From NCBI RefSeq assembly GCF_000150275.1, contig NW_002060943.1, positions 2,818,462 to 2,882,461 of the forward strand: a DNA stretch of 64,000 bases, written 5' to 3'. The notes under the pieces were generated by a model. The model was not told the DNA's origin, searched no databases, and saw nothing but the letters and a program-made list of their open reading frames with translations. The position numbers and the translations under genes are program-made. Positions 36,494 through 46,844 of the stretch are shown one piece after another (positions within the stretch are counted from its first letter, which is position 1; each line of letters opens with the position of its first letter). This stretch comes from Trichoplax adhaerens (taxonomy: Eukaryota; Placozoa; Uniplacotomia; Trichoplacea; Trichoplacidae).

Positions 36494-37709
36494 ATGTATA
36501 ATTTCGTTTAATTGTAACTAACTTAATGTCCTTCTACTAATGTACAAAGATTTTTCGATCACTTTTGAATTTGCTACAAACGAATGTACAATGCCCGTCA
36601 TCCGTAACAATTTCAAGATAGTTCAGGAAAGCATAGTGAGATTAGCTCTAATATAAATTAAATATATCAATCTATTCCATTAAGAGTGTTGCTAGAATTG
36701 AAATATTTTTACATACAATACAATTAATTAATAAATAAGATGTAATTTGCGGTGAATCGTCAGCAACTGCGGTGAATAATGCCCCAATGGCGTAGTTGAT
36801 TACGATGCAATCATTGATTTGATTTAATTTAATGTGCCTTTAACTTCTTGAAGATAATGAGGAACTTCATAAACCTTTTGGTGGCTGAAACATCACGTAC
36901 CTTACCGTGAACTGTAAAACTACTATTTAAGTCTTTAATGCAAAATTTGCAATTCTGACATAGAATATCGAAAGTATCTCGGCAACCGAACTAACGCAGT
37001 TGCTTCACGAAGCATATTACAGTGCTAACATAACACACTAAAAGTATCTTGCCACGCAAATGCTTTTACAGTATGAAATTTTGATATAATACTGACAAAT
37101 TAAATGCATCAGAGAGCTTAATTAGAAATATTGCCTTTGATCGCATATGACTGCGACATAATTACGGCTACTTCATTGAAAATATTCTAGTTTTCCATCC
37201 TCAAATTCCAACAACGTACTCATAAATTTTGTGTAGTTGTTAACTTTAATAACTACGAAAGGTAATAAATTCTGCAAACTGATAATCATTTTCACGTTTC
37301 GTATATTTCACAGAAAGTAAAGGCAACTTACAGTAATGATATATTAACATTCAAAGTTAATTTAAAGGATAATTACCAGAGAATGTTACTAAAATTATTT
37401 ATTTCGTTATATTAAATAATCCATAATTCATTAATACTCTCTGTACCGTTAATAGATGTCAGAGGTGACAGTAACCTGTGATAATGTACAAACGATTAAA
37501 GTACATAGACAAGTTGTATTCAGACATTGTATATATTACCGTAACTATAGTCATGTATACTTTATGCAAACGTTTAAAATTCAAATTATATCTAACAATT
37601 CATCGGAATATTTCCAAAGACAGTATATTTAAAGTAAGCTACCAATGCGATTGTATATATTATCCGCTGAAGTTTCCCAGTAGCTTTCGTCAATATATTT
37701 AGAGATGCA
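36494..37709. other. Convergent interval NFATC2IP / EIF2B1
   Basis: This 1.2-kb interval lies between convergent stop codons. It contains two minus-strand exon-like blocks (listed separately) and otherwise AT-rich sequence. No TACWG array is present. Confidence 0.5.
36829..37271 (-). CDS. Possible small gene or 3' exons, family unknown
   Basis: There are two phase-0 blocks on the minus strand. Block 37173-37271 follows a TTTGCAG acceptor and encodes 32 residues including KFMSTLLEFEDGKLEYF before a TGA. Block 36829-36990 follows a GTTAG acceptor and encodes 53 residues beginning FGC, with a CxxCxxC cluster (LCQNCKFC) and a basic end (RFMKFLIIFKKLKAH). The composition looks protein-like, but I know no family match and found no GT donor linking the two. 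They may be separate terminal exons, one gene with a non-canonical splice, or chance. Confidence 0.3.
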
Positions 37710-40688
37710 TTAACTGTACAACTTTATTAATTCATCACTGACGGCAGACGGCGTTAGAACGCCTAAATCAGTGAACAATAGAGTAAGAAAATGAGGTGGC
37801 GTATAATCTACCAACGGATGTTCAGAAGGAGAGGGATTAGGGGAAGTAGGATACTATTATAATAAAATACCAATCGTTTTTAATCTTAATCCATGGAAGA
37901 GCAGAGAAAAATTCAAATTTAGTTAACTTACTTTCCACTCATTCGGCACATCGTGTTGATTTAAAGGATAAAGTCTGACGAATTTAAAGCTTTCAACAAG
38001 CACATAAAATGGTTTGTTGCAATGTTTTGCCATAACAGCCATTTGATATGTTCCAATCTATAACAGATAGAAATATATATTCTATAATATAACTTTAGCA
38101 ATAACCAGTAGCGCTTAGATTGGAATATGTATCCTAAATCCTTAAATTCAAATTATCGCACCTTATTGATGATACCACCGCTTTCGACAACCCCTTCAGC
38201 TCCAGCTAATACTAAATCTACTTTTTCCATGATATATCTAAGAATTGTAGATATAAACAGTCATGCTCAACTAAGACAAATACAAAGTAAAACTGATACC
38301 AACTTAGCAATACGAGTACATTCAATACTTTTACTGTAGCTGAACATTACCCCACTGCTGCATCTAAGATGACAGTTGTTGGAATACCAAATTCCGTCAG
38401 ACACTGTTGAAATTCGCAACTATAAACAAAATTAAAACAAGTAAAATGGTCGCCATCAGTTGAAACATAGACATTAATCTTTCTAAAATAGCAGCATTAC
38501 AATGAAAAGTAATAGCATCAAGATTTTGCTTTACCCTGTGCAATCAGGCCTTGATTCTGTAACGAAAACAGAGACTCGCTTCTTACTTGCAGCTACATCT
38601 TTCAGTAATTGTATAACCACACGAGATCTAGCATGAACTAATATCGTCTGAAAGTTGAAAATTTTAACAAGAGTGATTTATGATATATTGAAGCGAGTAA
38701 AAGAATTTCCACTATTATGTCAAAGACAAATATCTTCTTACCGCACCATCACTTATAAATGGAATGCATAATTTTGAAATTTTCATTCGAGACTGCGATA
38801 CTTCTTTTAAGAATAGTTGACCTAAATACAATTATACATTCATAGTAGATTAGTGTATGTCTAAATAGTTCATATAGCATATTATCTAACTGAAAAGAAT
38901 TGTGACAATTACCTCGGTTAACTAGCACAATTCGGCATTGTTGAAAATCCTATCATAACATGTCGGATACTATTAGCGTGAGTTGTTGCGCGTGATGTCC
39001 TAAATTACCTTATATTCATTGTTCATTTGCCTAAGTTAATTACTTACAGGTTGATCTAGGGAGGTTAAGGTAATAAATCGCAAGAATAGCTCACAACCAG
39101 AGGCAACTGAAGTCACTGCTTTATCTGTCTTTGTTAGGCAATCTATAGTTCCATTGATTTTTTCGCGAAATTCGGATAAAGTTTCACCTACAGAAACAGC
39201 ATTGATAATTACTTCAATAGACAGTTACGATTATATATTGTATACGTTTTAGTAGGTACTTAATTCTTGTACAGCTATTTACGAGGGCATCGAACGTTTG
39301 TACAGTATAGTGGAAAAGAGATTAATAGGCGGTCATCCATACTCGTCTAATTCAAACGTATCGCACATCTATATGTTTCATTCTATTATATTGTTGATAC
39401 ATGTTGTACATTAACGTAGTTTTGATATACACAAAGTAAAGCGCATTGCACTATACGAGTGACGATTTATAAAATTATGCAACTCATTCAAAAATATTCC
39501 AAGTCTTATTATACAGTATGTATAAGTTGACTAGACCTCGTAGAGTCACCTACATCCCTAGAAGGTATACTGAAAACAGTAAACAAATTTTACTTACATT
39601 TATCTTGTCTGATAAATTCAATCAAAGTTTCAATTGCAGCTATCGCGTTCGATTTCATAGGCTCCAATTCAAGTTTTTGCTTAAAATAATTCTTGCAGTC
39701 TATTAAAAGATACAATCATTCAATTTTACTAATACTATCACTTTAGCTCGTTTGTTTAACAAATTGAGACATGGATATTATAATTAAGTAGTAATCTATC
39801 ATCGATATGAAAGATGGCTACATATTTATAAGCCACTGCTTGCAAGTCATGTAATGAGAAGATACAGTAGGTCTGTAGTTTGCTTGTAGTAGTAAAGTGA
39901 AATATCAATAGACAGCAGATTCATGCACGTCCAAGTAATACGAGTTCACATGTGTGGATGAAGTGATATATTGTGAATAACATTAACCTATAATATTAGC
40001 TGATAACAAGCTAATTCTAGTATGGAGGTATACGGCAAACGTCATGATATCCTTTAATTTAATATACTCGCATATTAGCATTTTAACTGATAGCGTTAAG
40101 GTTAGGGTTGATAGCTCAATACTGTACGACCTTTCTGCTAACTGTACTTGCATCCATGTGCCAATCTTACAATATTTCACAACAGTCAACATGAAGGAAT
40201 AACTCTCCTACATTAGTTTACTGCAATACGATCATATTATACTCATCCAGCTATTCATAATGATCTCTTCCATATCAATTACTACTAACGTGCTATCACT
40301 ACAGGAATCAACATCGATAACTAATTTAATACACGTATTATTCATGAAACAGGATCAACATTCACTGTTTCCATCCCGAAAAAGTACCAGCAAGCAATTT
40401 GCATTAAGGTTGGAGTTACAATAACTAGGTCAAATTTCGCTACAGCCAATAGGTCGATTCATATATCATACATCTCCACCATGTAAGTAACGCAATAACA
40501 GCAGAATATGATCATTTCTTCATATGCTGTAAAGACTAATGATGAATTCTTGTCCCTTGTAATCTAATCAGCATGATACCTTCATAACTATTTAAAGTCT
40601 GTGATAACGGTGTAAGATGATCCACCGAGTGATCTTGTACCGAGATTTTTTCATTACTTGCTTCCATCTGCTCCGAGACAGTCGCCAT
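37710..40688 (-). CDS. EIF2B1: Translation initiation factor eIF2B subunit alpha
   Basis: Regulatory alpha subunit of the eIF2B decamer, the exchange factor for eIF2; it senses eIF2-alpha phosphorylation. Exons in transcript order: 40580-40688, 39598-39699, 39048-39187, 38913-38949, 38742-38821, 38535-38647, 38351-38419, 38162-38237, 37932-38057, 37710-37853; 996 nt, 331 residues (human 305, the excess being an N-terminal extension). The start codon sits in a strong GCCCACCATGG context. Recognisable blocks are [96 protein letters not shown] and the terminal [18 protein letters not shown], which together define eIF2B-alpha within the eIF2B-alpha/beta/delta superfamily. It is head-to-head with GTF2H3. 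Confidence 0.98.
39700..40579 (-). other. EIF2B1 intron 1
   Basis: An 880-bp AT-rich intron between the N-terminal extension exon and the first helical exon. No array and no recognised coding content. Confidence 0.6.
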
Positions 40689-41053
40689 GGTGGGCTATTA
40701 ATGAAAGTCAATTGAGTTAAATGAGGTTATAAAGATTGGATTGCTACCCAATTACTATTGAGCCATCATGAAGACATTAACATAACCTGCTACCACTGTA
40801 TCTGTCTATTCGTTACTGTTCCAATCTATTTTACAGTGTACCAAAACAACACCTTGCGTAACATTTCCAACTAAATGAATGGCATGATAGCCAATCGATC
40901 ACAGCTCTATCATCGATTTGCAAATAAACATTGATAGACTTACATGCTGCCTGCAAACTACTACGATCGCTTCTATGGAGTGGAGATAAAATGTTAGCCG
41001 ATAACTTCTGTCTGCCGGCGTTGGCCTGTGCTAATCCTACGCCGGTGCCGCTT

Positions 41054-41340
41054 ACAGTACATGTACTGTATGCGTCACCAGTATACTGTAGTACTGTACT
41101 GTACTGTACAGTACTGTACTGTACTGTACTGTAGGTCTTGATGGTCTGGTCCTGTACAGTGTACAGTACAGTAAAATGCAAATCTAAGTACTGTAGGGAA
41201 ATACTGTAGTCTACTGTACCGTAACGGGCCGAAGCCTGGTGCAGCATGAATGCGCATGCTGATACAGCTACTGTACTGTTACTGGTAGTTTGAACACAAC
41301 CCTAGTCTTACTAAGCCCAAGGTACTGTAAGTTACAGTAG
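41054..41340. repeat. (TACWG)n pentamer array
   Basis: The dense core at 41085-41133 has repeated TACTG units with one TACAG switch, followed by a looser tail. It overlaps several meaningless open frames on both strands. Confidence 0.85.
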
Positions 41341-41708
41341 GCTTCGTTCTCATCGGAGAAATGGGTGACAAGATCTCATTTAGTTCCAGGCTAAGATTGA
41401 TTAATCGCATCGGACTGAACTTCAAGGCCTCTTTAACATATCTAAATGAGTAAGACTGCAGAGTACAAAACTCACAGGACTATGAATAAACATCCTTTCC
41501 ACTTACTGTAGTATTGAATGATGGTGACTCTATCAACCTGTATGGCTTCGCATGTCTGTCTGCAGTACGTCTGATAACCGAACTTTTCTCAGGTCGACTA
41601 GAGATGGCCAAGACTTCCATACACTACCACAGACTTTACAAGACATATATGCGTTCTACCAGATTCCGCTCGCTACATGGTACTCAATATCAACGTCCAT
41701 CTTGATCT

Positions 41709-41776
41709 AGTGTACAATGTACAGTACTATACTTTACAGTGAACAGTACTGTGTTGTACTGTACGGTGTGCATTGT
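41709..41776. repeat. (TACWG)n-related array
   Basis: Imperfect units (GTACAATGTACAGTACTATAC..., ACAGTACTGTGTTGTACTGT) end about 50 bases upstream of the GTF2H3 start codon. Confidence 0.75.
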
Positions 41777-41825
41777 ACAGATAGGTTGCTGCAAACGGAT
41801 TTGCCTCCAGATTGCAGAAGCCACC

Positions 41826-44800
41826 ATGGGCACAAGTAAGTAGACATGTAGCAATCCATTTTGCCATCTTATAGCCCATTCTGCATAAAAGTATCGAATA
41901 CAATCATCTTAGCTGTTATACTGATGGATGAATGTTGTCGTTCTATCTACTTTTTTCGCTGTATTGATTCTTTCATGTGGATTATTTTGCCTTGAAATGA
42001 TACTGTTCCTAGCATGGTAACATGCTAGCGCTTTTCTCAATCTGCAACTAATGGAGCATTTGATTGATTATCGTATATGATAATGTTATTCCTTGGCAAC
42101 ACGCTGGATTATATCGAAAAGGAAGAAGCGGAGAGAATCTATTAATACTCGTGATCGATACAAATCCATTAGCATGGCTTCCTTTTGCTGCAGAGGTTCG
42201 ATGAATTGTTATTGCTACTCTCGTACTTTATTCTCTACACTCGCTGCCTTGAACTCTACAAAGGAGCCAAGTGGATGAATGGCGGCGATCAGTAGACGAT
42301 GCTCTATTCATACTTGAATGCTAAGTTTCAACTGTAATGTAGATTTAAATAAACAAATACTTAACCCAAGATTATTAGGTGAAATACTGTAACTGTGTTA
42401 ATATTCATCTTTCTCCATTTCAATTCATCCCCTCATGGATAACTTAGCAATAAGTAATAGCGAGCTAATGAGCATAACTATCGATGCATCATAGATTGCA
42501 ACCGTGGAATGGTGCCTGTAATATGGTAATAATTGTCATTATACTATTACTTATCCCTTATGTACCCCCTTTTACATAGATGGATTTTACAAGGTATATC
42601 GAAAATATAGTAGTCTATATCAACTCTCATTTAATGATGGACCATCGAAATAGCATCGCTGTCATTGCAAGTCATGTCAACAAAAGGTAAGCAACAATCA
42701 GTCTCCATCGATTAAAAGATGGTAATTGATAGATTAAAACTCTTTGAAATATTTCCTGGATGTAATCAAGACAAAAAATAGACGGTAGCCACATTTGACA
42801 ATTATGCATATGCAAATGGACGGTAAATTCGTAGTTTTGAGTAGAGATACAACAATCATGAAATGACACGTTTCATTACTATTTATTATACAAGAATGCG
42901 AAATAATATTGTTGCAAATCAGAATAGAGTAAAACGTAATACGCCTTTTTCAGATAATGCTACATGATGAAAGGTTCCATTTCTATTATAATTATTGAAA
43001 TTGGAATCCGTTGCTACTTAACAGCAGTCCGAGAGGTTTACCGAAACTTTCAATGTCTATTTTTATAGTTGCTACTTGTATTCGCCACACATGGATAATT
43101 GGATTAAAAATACCAACTCTAATAGTACAGTAAATATAGCAAAAGATGGCAGACATGAAGAATTAAGTCATATCAACTACATCATCGAAACTAGAGTGAA
43201 AGAGCTTGTCCAAGAAATGGCCACAGCAGGTAAGAGTTTTATACTGAACCTGCCGTAAACTAGTGTCAATATTATGTAGCTATGGTTTATTTGTTGTATT
43301 AGAGGCAGCTAAGGATACTCTATCCGTAAAATAACTTTGTAACGGATCTACGTTATTCGAAGATTTTGCTAGGATAAATTCTGTTTTGAAAAATTGCGAT
43401 TAAAATTATGATTTTAATGAGCTTTGGTCTGCACTGAAGTACAAGTAGTTCATGATATACAATACAATTAATGGTTAACGAGAAAGAAATTTCGCCAGCT
43501 GCTTATTTCATTGATATATTGTTGATAATTGCAAGTGTAGTAATATATACGTTTGTACTTCGATTTAGGAGAGAACCAATGTACTATCAAATTATCCTCC
43601 GCTCTAAATATGGCACTATGCTGTAAATAGATTCTACTAACAAAACTCTCGACGAAACTTGCATCATTTTGACTGCTCTTGCAATTCTATTATACTGTGC
43701 CATGCATAAATTTACTACTAAATGATTCGTGTAATTCATTTCTAACTTCTGAGATGCTTATCGAACTTTAAAGCCTAAATTCTTTCTTTTTATAGACATT
43801 CATAATCACGTCGATCAAGATCTTAGTAAGTATTATCGCAGAAAAAAAAGATATGCGTATAACTGTCGTTCATGGTGTCATATTTCAAAGTCAAAGTAGG
43901 CTACAATGCAAGTAAAGAATCATTTTTATTACAATGCAGGGAACAAAGGTCAAGCGAAATCTAGAATTTTAGTTATAAAATGCACCCCTGACACATCGTT
44001 TCAATATTTACCTATCATGAACTGCATATTTACAGCTCAAAAATACGTTAGTATGCGTTTGTTTATGAGTTATATTACGAGCAATGTTATTTCCAGCAGT
44101 CGTTATTAACTTTAACTTGTATTTCACGTACAACGAAAAAATGCTCTTCAAATTCTTACCATCACCGTTATTCTAGAATGTTCCTATCGATGCATGTGTT
44201 ATAGAGAAAGATTCAGGATTCCTGCAGCAGGTTTTAAATTATTTCAATATCATGCTTCTTTGTAAAATCTGAACTGTATCTGAATATCTAATATCTTCCA
44301 CTATCAAATACAAATATGATAGGCATGCGATATAACTGGTGGAATTTACCTGAAATTACAATCACCGTCTGGTTTACTTCAGTACCTTCTGGTATGTAGA
44401 ATGAACGTGTTCTTCGCAGGATATCATAATGTATTGGTCTCGTGAGCTCTATGATCTGAAGAATGTACACTCCTTAATAAGCTTGATTCAATCTTTTAGA
44501 CTGCATTCTTACCAAATCAATCGATGCGAGAAACCCTAATATTACCTCCAAAGGCTAAAGTAGACTATCGTGCTGCGTGCTTTTGTCATAGAGAATTGAT
44601 TGAAATTGGATATATTTGTTCAGTCTGTCTATCTAGTAAGAATTTAATATCAGTAGAAAGATATTAATGCCTAGCAAGACTTGAATGTATAATATATTGT
44701 ATATCCTTCTTTTCACCAACAGTTTCTTGCAAGTTTGTACCTGTTTGCCCTACTTGCCAGTAAGTTCACAATAATAATATATACTACAAATTGAACTTGC

Positions 44801-44877
44801 TTTAAAAATAAACAAAAAATTATTTTTATAGGACACATTTTACCTTACGCATAGCTAAGAAGAAAAAGAAAGCGTAA
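41826..44877 (+). CDS. GTF2H3: TFIIH core subunit p34 (GTF2H3 / Tfb4)
   Basis: Structural subunit of the TFIIH core, which opens DNA in transcription initiation and nucleotide excision repair; it pairs with p44 (GTF2H2). Exons: 41826-41835, 42122-42195, 42580-42686, 43069-43229, 43303-43325, 43574-43622, 43796-43825, 43940-44046, 44177-44230, 44323-44391, 44500-44635, 44723-44759, 44832-44877; 903 nt, 300 residues (human 308). The first coding exon is only ten bases (ATGGGCACAA, strong Kozak, then GTAAGT). The N-terminal von Willebrand A-like fold begins [12 protein letters not shown] and contains [26 protein letters not shown]-type strands and [15 protein letters not shown]. The C-terminal C4 zinc finger reads [17 protein letters not shown]...CPTC, followed by a lysine-rich tail. 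One exon is 23 bases. An AATAAA lies about 200 bases after the stop. The acceptor of exon 43574 is ambiguous by a few bases. Confidence 0.97.
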
Positions 44878-46387
44878 TAACGCGGTTACTGGACACCTTG
44901 TAAAGTAGCTTGTAAATAATCTAACGACAAGTAACGCTTATGATGTAACTACAGAAAGAACCCTTATCATTTACCTAATTTATACATGTCGAACTTGAAA
45001 TCTGTTATCTAGTAAAGAGTTTCTGATACTATTTGTTACATGAAGCCATGTTTTGTATGATACATTTACTATTGTAATAAATAACATAATATCTACCTTA
45101 CTCTAACGAGACAGTATCCGAATCTATAGCTATATTTCTGCTAAACAAACGTAAACAACTCTACCTTGAAACATCTTATCCGCACAGATTTTCTAGTAAC
45201 ATGGGTTACAAAACTATCATTTCTTTGACTTCCGAGAAATGATAGCGATAGTAAATCGAATAAAATTGTTCACGTTAATTTAAATTATCGAGTAAGGATC
45301 TCTGACTTCGATATTAAATCTATATATCGATACAGAATATACGCGCATATACTGGTATATCATATTCGCACGTGCTTCTTAACAATTTCTTGCCAATAAT
45401 GAGTGTCAAAGTTGGTATTATTCTACTTTCATGCACGTGAAGTATAAACAAACATCTTTTTCACTACTACTTGACATTTATAAAACTATTAGTTATGAAG
45501 AACTGATAAATTTTTAATAAATTCAGATCTGAATTTAATCTCCTTACATTTGATTATTTCATATTAAGGATTTGTGTGTACAGTAAATACCGTTGCCGAT
45601 CATTAAACACTACTAAAAGGCTAGGCATTATATGTAAGTATCATAACAATAGTCTCTCCCTCTTATAAGAATTATGGCAATCCAATAGGACATAGCATCT
45701 ACGAACATAAAAATGAGCTAAAGCCGAAATTGTAGACTCTAAACGGTCTAGATATTAAATTTTTCGGGATAGTATTAGTATCGCATGCGCTATGCATTTA
45801 AAAGAGAGTAGCGTCGAAAACGATGCCAGCCGAAAATGTTTATTGAAACTTGCTTATGAATTTAGAGAGTATGTTAAATTTTTTAAATGAAACTTCATCA
45901 AGTGAGTGCCTTTATATTAAACAAAACTGACCTGAGTCGCTATCGCAAGCTATACAATCTAAAGATTAAGCTTCGTATGAAACTATTTCACATCACTCAG
46001 TTGAAAGATAGAAAGGTTTGAAATTGATGCCGGTACAGGATATGATTTATTGAAACTTGTTTATCAAATTCAAGACAATATTACGCATGGAATGACATTT
46101 CAATTACTAAGACACATTGGTTATTCATTTTTTAATCGATAGCTTAGAATCTAAACTATCAACTGATAAAGAACTTTATCATTCTTCTATTCTACTTTCT
46201 CTATTATTTTGTTTAGATTTGCTTTTCAACTAATCATAATTTCATATCATCATATTGGAAAAGATAATTCAATAAACAATCTATTTATTAATGATGTTAT
46301 AAATAAATTTGATCTAAATCGGAAAATGTTATTTTTTCTAGATAGATTGATCAGCATATTAACATCAAATTACCATTAATAGACTGA
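44878..46387. other. Intergenic, start of gene-poor region
   Basis: AT-rich sequence with two loosely similar segments around 45840 and 46040 (TTATTGAAACTTG.TTAT.AA.TT), suggesting an old duplication. No gene was seen. Confidence 0.5.
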
Positions 46388-46666
46388 CTAGCAATGGATT
46401 TGCTCATAAAAACAGACGCCAGAGTTATTTTCAGTTGGTAAGGCACAAATTGCAGGAACAGTATAGCATTCATAGCCCGTACAACAGTCCAAATGTGATT
46501 GACAAGATAATGGATTAATACAACGCTGTTCTTTATTTTCAATTAGGGATCGAAACCAATCATTTAGTAGTACTCTGTCGGTCCTCTTGCTGTTGCCAGG
46601 CATAGCCAAGACTGATGATGTCAGTGTAAGGATACAAATCATCAAAATTAGTGATTGGATTTTCAT
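46388..46666 (-). CDS. Secreted eight-cysteine peptide, copy 1
   Basis: A 92-residue single-exon frame. The first roughly 21 residues are a clear signal peptide (MKIQSLILMICILTLTSSVL then AMPG). A charged propeptide with KR at about residue 28 follows, then a mature domain starting near residue 49. The cysteine spacing is C-x5-C-x5-CC-x4-C-x6-C-x10-C-x6-C, and the last cysteine is the C-terminal residue. Adjacent CC after two spaced cysteines resembles cystine-knot or colipase-like small domains, but no named family is claimed. A paralogue lies at 55994-56257. A possible splice acceptor (CTGCAAG) immediately precedes the ATG, so a 5' untranslated exon is likely. The function could be signalling, defence or toxin-like; the sequence does not decide. 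Confidence 0.8.
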   Translation of the reverse strand: MKIQSLILMICILTLTSSVLAMPGNSKRTDRVLLNDWFRSLIENKEQRCINPLSCQSHLDCCTGYECYTVPAICALPTENNSGVCFYEQIHC

Positions 46667-46760
46667 CTTGCAGTTATAGGCACCAAGGTAATAGTAGATT
46701 GAGAGTTTCCAAAAGATTAAGATTCCCTAATATCAACAGTCCAACCAGATCTGATGATAT

Positions 46761-46844
46761 TTATACCTTCTTCGTACATGCTTTGTTGATACAGCAATGC
46801 CACAAGGCGTTGCAGCAGTTCGCATGTTGACAATTGGAATGCAT
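46761..46844 (-). CDS. Cysteine-packed 27-residue ORF upstream of peptide gene
   Basis: A short frame with seven cysteines in 27 residues (NCQHANCC, then WHCCINKAC) and a lysine pair near the end. It lies about 95 bases upstream of the copy-1 peptide on the same strand. Its codons run into a GTATAA that could be a splice donor, so it may be the last exon of another cysteine-rich peptide or an alternative 5' exon. No signal peptide is visible in the frame itself. Chance production of such spacing is unlikely but possible. Confidence 0.35.
   Translation of the reverse strand: MHSNCQHANCCNALWHCCINKACTKKV

Larger units (their letters stand above)
40689..41825. promoter_or_regulatory. Divergent promoter interval EIF2B1 / GTF2H3
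   Basis: These 1137 bp lie between two start codons that share the CCACCATGG context and point away from each other. TACWG arrays lie at 41054-41235 (with weaker extension to 41340) and 41709-41776, the latter ending 50 bases before the GTF2H3 start. A plus-strand frame at 41514-41705 has no recognised domain. Confidence 0.7.

Noticed and set aside
37478-37702. 74-codon plus-strand frame downstream of NFATC2IP
   Set aside because: AT-rich, Tyr/Ile/Lys-heavy composition with no domain; typical of chance frames in this sequence.
42580-42582. ATG as the GTF2H3 start codon
   Set aside because: It follows a splice acceptor, and two upstream exons (41826-41835, 42122-42195) supply the conserved [10 protein letters not shown] strand in matching phase.
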